A stretch of DNA of 64,000 nt from Scenedesmus sp. ARA3 (Eukaryota; Chlorophyta; Chlorophyceae; Sphaeropleales; Scenedesmaceae). Below, piece by piece: positions 1 through 11,668 of this stretch. Made by a program: the position numbers and the translations under genes. Where the stretch lies: NCBI GenBank assembly GCA_004335835.1, contig RWJK01001956.1, forward strand, positions 99,902 to 163,901, in the 5' to 3' direction. Under the pieces are notes generated by a model. It made no database searches and had not been told where the DNA came from. It saw only the letters and a list, made by a program, of their open reading frames with translations. Position 1 is the first letter of the stretch, and each line of letters opens with the position of its first letter.

Positions 1-143
1 GCTGCAGGCACAGCTTAAGCACTACATGCGCACTCGTGAATGCCTGGATGACGTGCTCCAGCATGTGTTTCTGCACAAGTGTGTCTGGGTGCAGGATGAG
101 CGCAGCATCTGAGGCTGCTTCGCCTGCGGCGGCTGTGACATCA

Positions 144-183
<40 letters not shown>

Positions 184-321
184 GTGCTGGCGTTCGTGCT
201 GCTACAGCTGGCAGCCTCACAATGTTGTCATGCAGAGCAGCCAAGCCCCTGCACACCAGCACCAGCAGAAACAGCACACTAGCTGCAACCTGCTGGCCGC
301 CATCTGCAGCACCTGCTGTAA

Positions 322-381
<60 letters not shown>

Positions 382-431
382 NNNNNNNNNNNNNNNNNNN
401 NNNNNNNNNNNNNNNNNNNNNNNNNNNNNNN

Positions 432-491
<60 letters not shown>

Positions 492-1816
492 AGGGCCGGT
501 TGTCAGCTGCAGGCGTGGCGCCGGTTGCTTCCTGCACAGCTAGCTTGAGAGCATTGCTAAACTGCTGCAGTGAGGCAAAGAGTGGCATCACAGTGGCATA
601 TGTCATGAACAGTTGCTGCTGATCCCCATTTTCCCGCTGCAGCCCGCGCTGCAGCCGCTGCAGCTGCTGCTCCTGCTGCTGCCCACGCTGCCGACTGCTG
701 CTGCTGCTGCTGCTGCCACTGCCCTGTTGACTTGCCGCGTTCGGCGCTTCCGCAGCGGCTCTGCCCGGTGCCAGCGTCTGCACCAGCACCAGCTTAAACG
801 TACTGCACAATGCACATCCCAGCGCAGAGACAGCTGCTGCATCAGACAACAGCTCTGAGAGGCCTCGGGGCCCTAACCTGCTGCTGCTGCCCAGTGCTGT
901 AAGAAACACGTTGTTGCCTTTCAAGCTGAGACTTTGCAGCATCTGCTTGGACCTTGCACATGCCTCCAGCAGCTGGTAGAATGCAACAGGGTGCTTGCGT
1001 GCCAGCTGGCTCAGGAACAAGTCCCGCATTGCCAGCTGCTGCCGCTCTTGGCCGCCAGTGCGGAGGTCTGTAGGGCCGCACACATGTGTTTCTCAGTCAA
1101 ACATGCGGCGCGGCTCAGACAGGCATATGAGCAGCAGCACGGCAAAAACAAGTCCCGCATTGCCAGCTGCTGCCTCTCCTGGCCGTTAGTGCGGAGGTCT
1201 GTAGGGTCAACACCGTGTTTGGTCAATATGTGAGGCGGAATGCATGTGTGCAGCAGCACGGGCTAGGGGCTGACGGCAAGGTTGCTACATGAAGGTGATG
1301 ATGAATGATGAATTGCTGCTGGCGATGAATGTCAAAAGGAGCAGCATGAAGTTCTTAACAGATTCAGAGATCAGCTCGTCTCAAGACATGCTCACCTTGG
1401 GGTGTAGCAGTAAGGCAATGCAGCAGGTTGGATGGCCACATGTTCACATCCTGCTGCAGCTTCACATCAAGCTTGCTGCAGCGAGCAGCCAGAGTCAGGC
1501 CCTGCAGCAGCACCCCGCCCCCTTGCTGCTGCAGCAGCTGCAGCTGCTGCTGCCACTGGCCCCTATCTGCCAGTGCAACCATCTGCAGGCGCAGCAGCAT
1601 CGCGCTTGCACTCAGCAGCTGATTGTCAGCCAGCACTTCCAAGCTGGTCTGCGCTGCTGCACCAGACTCGTCTGTTGTCAGCACTGCTGTGTCAGATGCT
1701 AGCAGCAGCTGCTGCTGCTCGGACTGGCGGCTGTATGCCTGCTGCCAGCGAGCACCAGCAAGCAGCAGCAGATGCATCGACAGCTGCAGAGCAGCGACAG
1801 ACAGTGCGGGTGTGCG

Positions 1817-1853
<37 letters not shown>

Positions 1854-2374
1854 AGCTGGTCCAATGCCTGAATGTGCCTGCAAAGGACTGCCGTCCAGGA
1901 TGACAGCGTCCTGGTCTGCAGAGCGCGGCTGTCCGTTGCGCTAAACTTGTCTGCAGCAGTACGCAGCAGCGGATCTCCTGACAGCAGCTGCACCAGGTGT
2001 GGCTGCGGGTCTGGCAGCAGCAGCAGCTTGTCAGGCTTCCGCCTGCGCAGCAGCTGTACCGGCTGCAATGCCAGTCCCTGCTGCTGCTGCTGGTGCTGCT
2101 GCTGCTGCAATGTCTGACGGTACATCTCAATGCAGCAAGGTGCCAGCATCTGCATAACAAGCTCTGCTGCCACCAGCTGCGCTGCAAAATGTATGGTGGC
2201 TGCTGTGTCCTGCCAGTCACTGCCAGGTTGGACCCCTGAATTGGGGATGCTTTGATGGAGGGTGCAAGAAGCTACTTCAGTTATATTCAAACACAACCCG
2301 TTTGCATCTGCTTGTCTGCTGCTGTCCCTCTCGCTGCTCATGCTGTTGCTGTGTCCTGTTGACTCCATGTTCAG

Positions 2375-2411
<37 letters not shown>

Positions 2412-4262
2412 TCCGACGACCCTCCTGGCAGTGCCCGCATGAGGCCTGCCGCTACTGCGCAGTTCAGCAGCTGCTGCAGCGCCTCCGCTGCCCAGCGCCA
2501 GTTAATGTCTCGTCTGCGAAAGCAAAATGGCTTCACCAGCATTGCTGTGGTGGCACACAGCAGATGCGTTATGTGGTAGACTGGCCCAACCAGAGGCAGC
2601 TGCTGCGCCGCACAGCTGCTGATAGTCTGCCGTAGGAAATCAGGCAACTGCTGTGGCAGACCTGCGAGTGCATTGAGGATATAAGCACACTGAAAAGCAC
2701 CGTCTCGTCGAGGCTGCAAACAACAGCACCAGTTGTTCCAGCGGCAAAGCAGAGGAGCTTTTATGTTTTGGCTACAATACTGTGTGCTCAGTGGCTGCGG
2801 CACACATGTCCTTGGCTACCAAGGCCGTCATATAAGTATGGCGTCCAAAGCTGCTGGCAAAGTAGATCAGATTGGAGCTGCCACACAGCTACGAACTAAG
2901 GTAATACAGCCAATGGATGATGGTGCCATGGACTGCCTCGTAGCCACAGCTGCAAGGCTAGACCTGAGTGCTTACCCGACTGCTGCAGCTGCTCTGCAAT
3001 CGAACTGATCGCCTGTGCACTGGCAGCAGATTTGAACCCCTCACACATGGCACGCAGCAGCATCGTCAGAGCTGCAGTGGCAGGAGACAGCCAAACGGGA
3101 ATAAGTTGGGTTATGTGGATAGGCCAGAAGTGTGCGCATGTGGGCTACCAGGGAGCGTGATGCAGACAACTGTCAAGCACAGTCACATGCAGATCTCAAA
3201 ATATGCACTCACAGTGTGCACTGCGCAGCATTCAACACCGCAAGCAGATGGTTGCCACAAAGGCATGCAGTTGCAGCAGCGGACCTCTTAGACTGCGGCC
3301 AACATCTGCACCATAGCTGGTGGATATGAGACCTGCTGCATGCATGATGTGGTGCAGGCTGCCTTTGCAGGAAGTTTTGAGTTGTTCTCCAATGTGTCCT
3401 CCCCTTTTGAGGCCCCCATTGGCTCCTGAATGGGGTTCCCACTCCTTGGTAGAGTCCTACGTAAGCTGCTTGTTGTAATGTCATGTCACGTAACGTTATG
3501 TTTGTTATGTTCGTTGTCTCACCGTCAGTGCAGGTCCACCACATACCATGGTAGCTGCCTGCTGCCAGTGCTGTGCTCTCAGGCAGGGCAGCTAGGCCAG
3601 GCAAGTCCAGAACCTCCGGCCACTGCTGCAGCCACACCAGCAGCTTGGCGAGCGCTGCTGCTGCTCCTGAAGAGATGATGTCCTGCAAGAGTTCCTGCGT
3701 CAGCTTGGCTGATGTTTTGTCGTCCTGGTGGTGTGAAAAACACGCCACCATCTTCTCCCACCGCAGCTTCGCAATCAGGCTGGCAAGCTGCATGGTTTCT
3801 GCCAGCAGTGCAGCGCGCCTGGGGTTTGGAAGTGCTGCTGGCAGCAGCTGCAGCAGCTTGGCATGGCCTGACTGCTTCCATGTGCGGCTGATTCGCCACG
3901 CTGCAGCAACAGCCCTGTGCAGCTGCAATAAATGAATGGATGTACCCGCAGGAGGATGCATTCTTTGTGAGTGTGTTTGGTGCATTTTGGTGTACTGATG
4001 ACCTCAAAGCCTTGATGATATTTGGAACTGTTAAAATTAAGCTTAATTATGTATGTTGGTGAAGACATGCGATACAGGAGCTGATGCTGTGAGTGATTGC
4101 AAAGGCAGGGGACGTTGGACAGCTGCTGCCAACAGCACCTGCTGCAGATGCTGTGGTGCGTACCTCTTCTTCATACCCTGAATCGCGCACGTCGTTGAGT
4201 TCCTTTACTTCTATCAAGACTGTAAGCTCGTCCTCTGGTCGAGTTCGTGTCTGGTGTCGCAT
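1..4262 (-). CDS. Long unrecognised protein with homopolymer runs (3' end beyond window)
   Basis: I do not recognise this protein. A first exon at 4164-4262 (MRHQTRTRPEDELTVLIEVK..., 33 codons, donor after EEE) joins in phase 0 to an exon at 3547-3922 beginning LHRAVAAAWRISRTWKQSGH. A long coding stretch follows at about 1395-2800 (ALNMESTGHSNSMSSE and many Q/S/A runs). Next is an exon from 1067 downward (DLRTGGQERQQLAMRDLF), then a poly-Ser/Ala tract interrupted by a 50-N gap. A last open stretch to position 1 reads HPDTLVQKHMLEHVIQAFTS. Exon edges between 2800 and 3547 are unresolved. The helical, Ala/Leu/Gln-rich texture resembles algal OPR-type organelle RNA proteins, but no clear repeat or RAP end is visible, so that is only a possibility. 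The intron upstream of the 1067 exon holds a copy of that exon's start. Confidence 0.5.
304..488. repeat. CTG triplet run with 50-N gap
   Basis: Uninterrupted CTG units flank an assembly gap at 382-431. On the gene strand it reads as poly-Ser or poly-Ala inside the unrecognised protein. True length is unknown because of the gap. Confidence 0.95.
1148..1245 (-). repeat. Exon echo in the first gene
   Basis: A diverged direct copy of 1015-1115, about 131 bp upstream in transcription. It repeats the acceptor (CTACAG), the exon start encoding DLRT-GQERQQLAMRDLF, and part of the preceding intron. The AG acceptor of the copy is intact, but the copy runs into a different frame. Confidence 0.8.
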
Positions 4263-7030
4263 GCTGCCTAGGCGCGCGCAAGTGCTACCACCGTGCTGCT
4301 GCTGTCAGCGGTTGCTGCCACATGTAAGTACCACTACACAGCTGTTTGCTACATATATACTCAAAGCACTGTTTATCGCCACCTCGGACAGTCTGCAAGT
4401 GACGCAGAGGAAACCTCTGTTCGTGTCCGCGCTACAACTTCTGCAGGTCGGGTCAGCTGACCCGACTGCCTTTCTCGCCGCGTATGCGACAGCGTTTTGC
4501 CCTGTTTGGATTCATGTTCAAATAACTCTACAAGTTCATCGCCCACTTCAAATACGTGATGTCACGTACACATCGCTTGTTACAAGTAGTTCGTACACAA
4601 GGTGGCTGCATTTCAGAGTTGGCTGTAACAAGCCCAGCAGCTGCAAATCAGAGAGTCTCAACTCCGTATCCCGGACGATGGTTTCCTTGCTTGTGTGCCA
4701 GATATGTCGCATGGGTTCACATGGGCGTTGCCTGTGATGCGTCATCAAATGAAGCCTTCCGGCCCACCACCCACCCCTCCCACCACTGCCAGGGACGTCC
4801 CTGCCCTTTAATGCTCTCCGCAAGTCGAGTGTCCACGGCACATGCTGAGACGCATTCCAGAACCAGCGATTGAATATGAACGTGGTCGAAAGTGTGTTGG
4901 TTGTTGCACTGCAAGAATGCAGCTAACAGCAGCTGGCAAGGTATTCAAGAGCTTCGTCAAAGTCCAGGTGTTCAATACCATATTCTGGTACAATACTATG
5001 GAATAATAATTAAAGCTTTCAAGACAACGTATGAAAGGCATGCACGTGCACAACACACACGCAAAAAGCAACACACGAAAGAATCCGGACAGCTGCGTGC
5101 ACCAGGCAGTGATGTGCATCGAGGCGCAACGTTACCTCTGTAAAACGTAATTCTGACTTCTTCGTGAGCTGTTACGATGAAATAACTGCACGCTGCCTCT
5201 AACAAAGTCAAAACCCGCGTCCTCAAACACCTTTGGCCATTGAACCTGGCGAATACGAAGAACTAGGGGTCTTTATTTGCCCACATGTTGCAGATTCTTG
5301 TTCTCGACATTTTCAGGCGTCTTTGATGGGCAGCTTCGACGTATTCAAGGACTGTTACAGCCCTTCGACGCTCTGCAATGCGGGCTCCTCGAGCGCTCAA
5401 AGTTCAGATATAAATTAGGGAGTCTTCCACTCCGTATCCCGGACGATTGTTTCCTTGCTTGTGTGCGAGGCACGCATGTGTGCAAATGCTGAGCTACTGT
5501 AACAGCTGTTGTTGCGTGGGATGGAGTCCGGCCACCCACCCACCCCTCCCAGCCCCAACTAGGCACTTCATTAACTTTGTTTACATTGACAAGTATCTTT
5601 TCATGACGTGCTACGGGGAAACACCTGCACGTAACCTCTGGCAATTCAAAACCCCACGACCAAGAACACCAGAAGCCATTGAACCTGGCGAAGAGGCAGA
5701 ACTGGACATCTAGAATTGCACATTTGCTGAATCGAACTGTTGGATAAATTACGCGGCAGTGGTTCCGCCCTGATTCGACGTATTCCGAGACTGCCACTGC
5801 TCCACGACGCTCTGCAATGCCTGCGCCTCGCGCGCTCAAAGTTCAGCTATAATTGCGGTTCAAGCTTTGCAACACGCTGGGCTTTCTGACACTGTCACAG
5901 GCAGCATATTTGTCCTGAATCGACGTATTCAAAGACTGTTACTGCCATTTGTCGCTCTGCAATGCCTGCGCCTCGCGCCCTCAAAGTTCAGCTATATTAC
6001 TGGGTTGAGTTTTATATTGCAATGAGCCCTTGTGGCTCGTCGCAGCTTCAGTGGATTCAGAGCTATTTGAGTCGAAAGAGCCCTTGTAACACGAAAAGCA
6101 ACGCTGGCCGGAAGGCCACAGTCTCCGTCCTCATTCTATTCGTCCGGGTAAATTTGCATCTCGACGCAAACCCCTTTGGCCACACGTTCGTTGTCACAGC
6201 ATCAAAGATACCCGCGCAGTTCGAGGCGGAAGACCCAGGTGTAACAGTGTTATTTGGCGCCATATAAGGCCACAGTCTCCGACGATTTTCGTTCCTCTAA
6301 TCGTCCGGGTAAAGCTGCGAGCCCATGCACAAGGATAAAACAAAACAGCATTCGCATGTCCCCGGGGCATGGCCTCAAGGTACAAACCACCACGCGCCTG
6401 TGCCTGCAAGCACATACTGGCTTGCCCAGTAAGCACCATGTCAATTCACGCGGCCAGCGGCTGAGAGCAGCATGCACTTGAAAATACAATACAACACACG
6501 CCCTTGGCAATGCCCCTGCAACACCAGCAACACGGGTCTTCAAGGGTTGCTTGCACAATTTCACTGCTTTGGTGGCAGCGTGCCACCCTTGTTGCAGCAA
6601 TTGACACGATTGTCCTGTGGGGGAGGACAACAGACACACCTTCCTGCTGCACATCAGCTCTGTCAGAAAGGTCTGCCAGAAATAACCAGCTGTCCCAACA
6701 TACAACTGTCAGCTGTGATGCCCAATCTCCATCCCCAATCAACAACCAGCTTCAACAACACGAGGCATATCACCTAGCTGGATAAGCACAGTGCCTGCCG
6801 GCGGTCTAGACCTGGAAGCAAGGCCTTGTGGGCAGCTGCGCAGCAAAGGGCTGCACCCAGCGGCTCCACAGAGCACTTGCAGCAACAGCAGCAGCATCTT
6901 TCACAGCCTGGAACCATGCCTGCTGCTCATCACGCTGCACTGTTTCCAGCGGTCAACCGGACGCCTCATGCAAAAAGCACAGGCCTGCAAGCAGGCCGTT
7001 TGGATTGAACCTTCTGCTGCTCCGACAAAC
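4263..7030. other. Gene-poor region with a decayed repeat array
   Basis: No convincing exon is seen on either strand, and CAG/CTG runs, common elsewhere, are rare here. It contains several related direct repeats (listed separately), which suggests relics of a mobile or satellite-like element. No terminal repeats, reverse transcriptase or transposase reading frame is recognisable. Confidence 0.5.
4636..6320. repeat. Diverged direct-repeat array
   Basis: Related blocks recur. The block CTCCGTATCCCGGACGAT.GTTTCCTTGCTTGTGTG is at about 4657 and 5430. CCACCCACCCCTCCCA is at about 4766 and 5532. GCCATTGAACCTGGCGAA is at about 5236 and 5675. A block running from CGACGTATTC..GACTG to GCTCAAAGTTCAG.TATA is at about 5337, 5778 and 5922. 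A block starting AAGGCCACAGTCTCCG and ending TCGTCCGGGTAAA is at about 6114 and 6266. Spacing for the middle blocks is about 440 bp, with a shorter 145 bp repeat at the end. Divergence is substantial, so the copies are old. Confidence 0.75.
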
Positions 7031-7254
7031 TCAATCCTGCATCTCATCACCTGCTGCTGCTGCTGCTGCTTTCTTGGCTGCTCCCTTCTTCTTGGGGTTT
7101 TTCCGCTTCGAGCTGCTCTTAGCCACCTCCGCCATCTGCTCATCGCCGAATGTCTCTGCTACTGTGTCTGCTACGCGCTCCTCGTGTGCCTGCTTGCGCA
7201 GAGCCTTCTTGGTGCGCTTGCCTGACTGATTCTGCTTGGCAATCTTGTGCTTCT

Positions 7255-7299
<45 letters not shown>

Positions 7300-8192
7300 G
7301 CGGCGGCAGCAGCACAAGAGCCAATGAGGCAGCAGGATATCAGGGCACAGGAGGGGTGATGCACAAAGGCTGTGTGCTGTCTCAGAAAGCTGTAGGGCTT
7401 GCATGAGGCAGTTGCTTCTACGTTGCCTATTACTATCCTACATCTGCGACTGCAATACCAGCCGTGTAAGGTGCCCCATAACCGGGGCTGCCTTTAATTG
7501 GGGCATGAGGTATATGCTGCCCGCAGCTGCAAGCGCTGCCAGCGCACCTCTTGCAGCTTCATTGCCTTCCTCTTCACACGTGCTTTCATCTTCTGCAAGT
7601 GGAAACAAAGTAGGATAAACAATTCACATCTTCTGCATGTGTGGCCAAGTGACATGACTTGCAATGGTGAGCAAGACATGCAGGCCACCTGCAGCAGCAG
7701 CAGCAGCTGCTGCTGCTGCTGCCGTTGATGGTGTTGCTAGTGCAGCAGCGACGCGGTTAATCATGCTTGTAGCTTTAAAGCTAATCCTAGGGTTGAGCAG
7801 TCAAGCCAGCTGTATGCACGACAGACTGCGACACTAACTCCGGCAGACTAGGTCTAGGCTGCTCATCGCAGCAAGGGCAGCGCACCTTCTCTTTATTAAA
7901 GTTTAAATTCAACTTGTTAAAAACCATTGTGTTGCTTGAACCTGGCGTGTAAGGCTTTTGTTGAAGGCACTCAGTGCAGACGGCGAGATGCAGGGCAGCA
8001 GCACGGCTGGATCCCTGCTGTGATAGGTTGGGGTTGTAATTCGGCAAGTTAACAAGTGTGAAGCACCTGGTTACCCTATAAGTGTACAGGGAAGTCCTAT
8101 GTATGTGAAAGCTAGCCAAAGGAACTAACCTGAGAACTGACAGTAACACCAGCAGCTGACGTCACTGACTCGTTGTAGACGTTCAGCACCAT
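7031..8192 (-). CDS. Small basic protein, possibly nucleolar (model uncertain)
   Basis: Candidate exons are 8130-8192 (MVLNVYNESVTSAAGVTVSS), one starting at 8017 (two Cys pairs, CTEC and CPCC, if read to its stop at 7787), 7548-7592 (KMKARVKRKAMKLQE) and about 7034-7256 (KHKIAKQNQSGKRTKKALRK..., ending GDEMQD). A GTGCGC donor after NFNKEK near 7890 would skip the CPCC segment and join the basic exons in phase. Without that splice, the upstream part is a separate 97-aa Cys-containing protein. The lysine/arginine-rich tail suggests RNA or nucleolar binding, but I do not recognise the family. The last acceptor is preceded by a long CTG run. Confidence 0.35.
7255..7300. repeat. CAG/CTG run forming an acceptor tract
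   Basis: About 14 triplets. Read on the minus strand the run is (CTG)n ending in CAG directly before the exon KHKIAKQ, so it appears to serve as the polypyrimidine/acceptor region. Confidence 0.85.
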
Positions 8193-8474
8193 TGTTCACT
8201 CTTCACCATCTTCTGGCGTGTCCTTCAAGGGCTTTAGAGTGCAACAGTCTTTGAAACTTTGTATTCAACACTGCCGATTCGGGCAGCCGGTTCAATTGTT
8301 GACAACAGCGACCTGCCATGCCTGCGTTGGTGTGATTTGTCACGCCTGACGGCAGCGCCGCTACTGACAAGCCCTGGTCAGCAGAGCCCGACAAGACAGC
8401 TGGACAAGACCAATGCTCCACACTCCAAAGGTTACACTGTAGAAATCAACTGATTTTCACTCAGCCTCGCCCGT

Positions 8475-10270
8475 TCACTGCTCATCCACCTTGTTCGGCA
8501 GCGGCTGCCCTTCTGGCACAAACTTCAGCGCTGCTGCGTTGATGCAGTAACGCTTGCCGGTGGGGCGCGGCCCTGCAGCAGATGCGGCGGCAGCATGGGT
8601 GCGCATGGAGTGTCAAAGCAGCAGCCAGCATATTATTTGGTCATTTGAACTGACCACAGGCCAAAGTGCATCGGCAGCAGTTGCCTGCAAGCTTGCATCC
8701 TACACCCGACTGCTGAAGGGTGACCTCACCAACGGTCAACACACACAAGACACATCAACAGGCATGCGCACCCAACAGAAAAAGCTAGCAAATTCCTGCT
8801 CTGCTGACAATGCAAAGCAGCTTCAGGCAGCTAAGCCACAGGCGTGTGTCCTGTTCACCCAGCAACCGCTCACCATCATCAAAGACATGCCCCAAGTGCG
8901 CTCCACTGCAAGCACACAGCAGACACATGACATGCAACCATCAGCATCAGCAGAACACATGATAACTAGGATTGTTTGAACTCACTGCGCTGGCACGCGG
9001 GTATGAATCTCTAGAACCCTGCGCTTGCTTGAGGAAAGGCTGGGCATGCATGCACGGCAGAGCGTGCAGAGTCAGCATACATAACTCATGTGGAGGCTGT
9101 GCTGCCTCAACCCCCGTTCTGCAAATTGGCAATTTGTAAACAATTTGCTGCACGGCATCGCCAGGCAAAACAGCACTGCAGCGCATGCTGTTCCACTCAG
9201 CTCTGCCAGGCTGGCATGCAGACGCATCGCAATCTGCATCTGTCTGCAAACACACCTCTTGGCGTCAATGACCTCCACACGTGGCATCCAGGGGATGCTG
9301 CGGTCAACAACCTGCAGCAACACAGCATCGTAACATGTCTTTGAAAACCAGCATGCAGCTATTGACGCTGCTGTCCCACCAGTGTGCACCACGGCCCAAC
9401 TGCTGCTGCATGCAAGTGCGAGCTGGATGTCAACACAACCAACTGGGTGTCAGCAGCTGTGTTGGCAACGCTGATTGTGCTGCGCCGCGCAGCGGCTGCT
9501 AATGATGCCGCACTGCACAGCTCTTTGTCTACACAGCTTGCAAGCAATCCATGTTGCCCGGTACCCACCTCAATCACATGGTCCTTGTCAATGGGTGCGT
9601 AGAAGCTGGGCCAGCCTGTAACAGCAGCAGCAGCAGCAGCGGACACACAATGTATCTGAGTCAACTCATGTGGTGAGGTGAAACGCAGCTATCACAACCT
9701 GCTGTGTCCTGTCGTCACATGGGCAGCAAGCTGTGCACTGCCATACCCGGTTGTCTGCAAGCCCGGATGCCTGCAGCAGCAGCTGGCTCACCTGTGCCGC
9801 TGTTGAACTTTGTGTCGCTGCTGAACAGCGGCAGCCCGCCAATGGCTGACACGTAGGTGCCCTGCACACACAGGCAAAGCGCCACACCAAGCTGACTCAG
9901 CAAAGCACAGCACGGGTGCATCACATGGGTGTGGCTGATGTGGCAGTGTCCCCAGGAGGCAGGCTCACACCTGCTGCTCTGCTAGGCGCCCAACCATGGC
10001 TCTATGCAAGCACCAGAGCGTAAGCCAAAGCCATAAGCGCTGCCCCTCACGCAGTTACCACCCTGCTGATATGTTGACATACTCGCCAGCCACTGGATAT
10101 GCTGCTGCTGCTGCTGCTTCTGCCGCTGAATGCTGCTGCTGCCGCTGTTGTTGCTGCTGCTGCTGCTGCCGCCGCCGCTGCCTCACCTTCTGCTTGTTGT
10201 CCCAGGGCAGGCCGTCAGCAGTGGTGCCTGTGAAGGCGCGCTCAGTGCCCTGCTCCAGCGTGACGTACCT

Positions 10271-10303
<33 letters not shown>

Positions 10304-11236
10304 CATATAATGCCGGTCCGCTACAAGTAGTTCCCTGTCGTCAAGTGGCAAAGATCTAATTTACACCCCTCAACCTTCCCACTTGCATACACACGTGGAC
10401 AACACACTGCTGCCACTGATGCCTCTCCATATGCCCCCCTCGAGACGCTGCTGCCATTGCTGCCGCTGCTGCCACTCCACCCCTCACCACACTCACCGCT
10501 GGAAGTCGTTGAGCTTTGCTGCCTCAGCCTGCCGCTGCTCTGCTGTCAGCGGCGTCACATCAAAGCCCAGCTTGGACACCTTACGGCTGCCAGACCCTGC
10601 AGAGTTATGTGTCATGCGGGCAGGGCAGAAGCTGTGTCAAACCGGCGGCATTTGCCAAGGGGCCAAGCATGCATGCGAATGGACAGTCATGCCAGTGCTG
10701 GGCTGGTGTACATACTGCCTGCAGGCATCGCAGCAGCACGGCTACTTGCTGCCAGCGCTGCATGCACTGCTGCTGAGCTCAATTGATACAAGCAGCCATT
10801 GAGACAGTAGTGCCATGGCATGGTCGTTACAGACTACAGCGTACGGCGGTGGCGCCTGCATGTGGCGTGGTAGCACTTGCAGGGACAAGGCACGTCGCTG
10901 GTTGACATCGCCTGAGCTAAGCAGCATCACCACGCCTTATGCACACCAGTTGCTCTGCAAAAAGCGATACACGTACGGTAGCAGCCGCATGCAGGCAATC
11001 TACAAAGTGGAGCTGCCCTCACCAGCACTTGGTGCCCAGCCCTCCCTGCCACCCTCTGCTCCCTTCGATGCTGTTGCGCCCATCTCTGCTGACTTGGCGC
11101 CGAAAAGGTTGCCGAACAAGCTGTAAGAACGCACGCAACGAGCACGGCTGACGGCCCTGGGAGCGATTACGGCTGCTGCCTTGCCTGCAGAGAAGCTGTG
11201 CATGCACAGCAGCAGCATGCACACCACACACCACAC
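8475..11236 (-). CDS. MSRB: Methionine-R-sulfoxide reductase B, plastid-type
   Basis: MsrB reduces methionine-R-sulfoxide in proteins, repairing oxidative damage. Eight exons splice in frame: 11023-11203 (or from ATG at 11236), 10497-10596, 10187-10268, 9792-9861, 9569-9615, 9256-9311, 8874-8905 and 8475-8572, giving about 221 aa from the ATG at 11203. Visible family motifs in order are TLEQGTERAFTGTTADGLPW, GTYVSAIGGLPLFSSDTKF, NSGTGWPSFYAPIDKDHVIE, DRSIPWMPRVEVIDAK, SGAHLGHVFDDG and GPRPTGKRYCINAAALKFVP. The last holds the catalytic Cys (RYC). Both CxxC zinc pairs of zinc-type MsrBs are absent (VSAIGG and IDAKSG instead), so this is a zinc-less form. The N-terminus (SFSAGKAAAVIAPRAVSRAR) looks like an organelle transit peptide. 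One exon is only 32 nt. It is transcribed divergently from the OPR gene. Confidence 0.92.
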
Positions 11237-11668
11237 AGTCAGTGACCCAGACGGCTAGCTGATGAAGGCATGTCCTCGTGCTTTTGAAAAGCATTTGTGT
11301 ACCTGTGAGCCTGCATGGATCACACCACTAGCGCCCGAAAGCGGCGATCGGGCACTTGGCAAGTATCCTTGCAGAAAGTTCGACTACACGAAAGACTGCG
11401 AAGAAGACACAAAGTAATCCTAAAACGTTCGTCCCAATGCGCTAATATATGACGCTTGCAAGCCCGCCAGTACGCACTAGACATGACTAAACACCACACA
11501 CTGCACTGCACCTGTCAGAGGTGATGCATACAGCCACAAACTGTGCCCCTAGTTCGTCCATTTGTATAGCAGCCAAACTAATTGTACAGTATGGTGCGTT
11601 GCTCAAGGTGCTGATGTGTGCAAGAAGACACGGCCGCAAGTCGGGACTAGCCGTGAACAGCAGTTTAA
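11237..11668. promoter_or_regulatory. Divergent intergenic region between MSRB and the OPR gene
   Basis: About 430 bp separates the two start regions, so it probably contains both promoters. I see no clear TATA box or named element. Confidence 0.45.

Noticed and set aside
36..622. Plus-strand frames rich in Ala or Leu near the window start
   Set aside because: They are triplet-repeat readings antisense to the minus-strand gene, which has the better coding texture.
8940..8960. A HVF triplet near 8955 considered for the MSRB GHVF motif
   Set aside because: The true motif GAHLGHVFDDG was found in the 32-nt exon at 8874-8905 with proper splice sites and phase.
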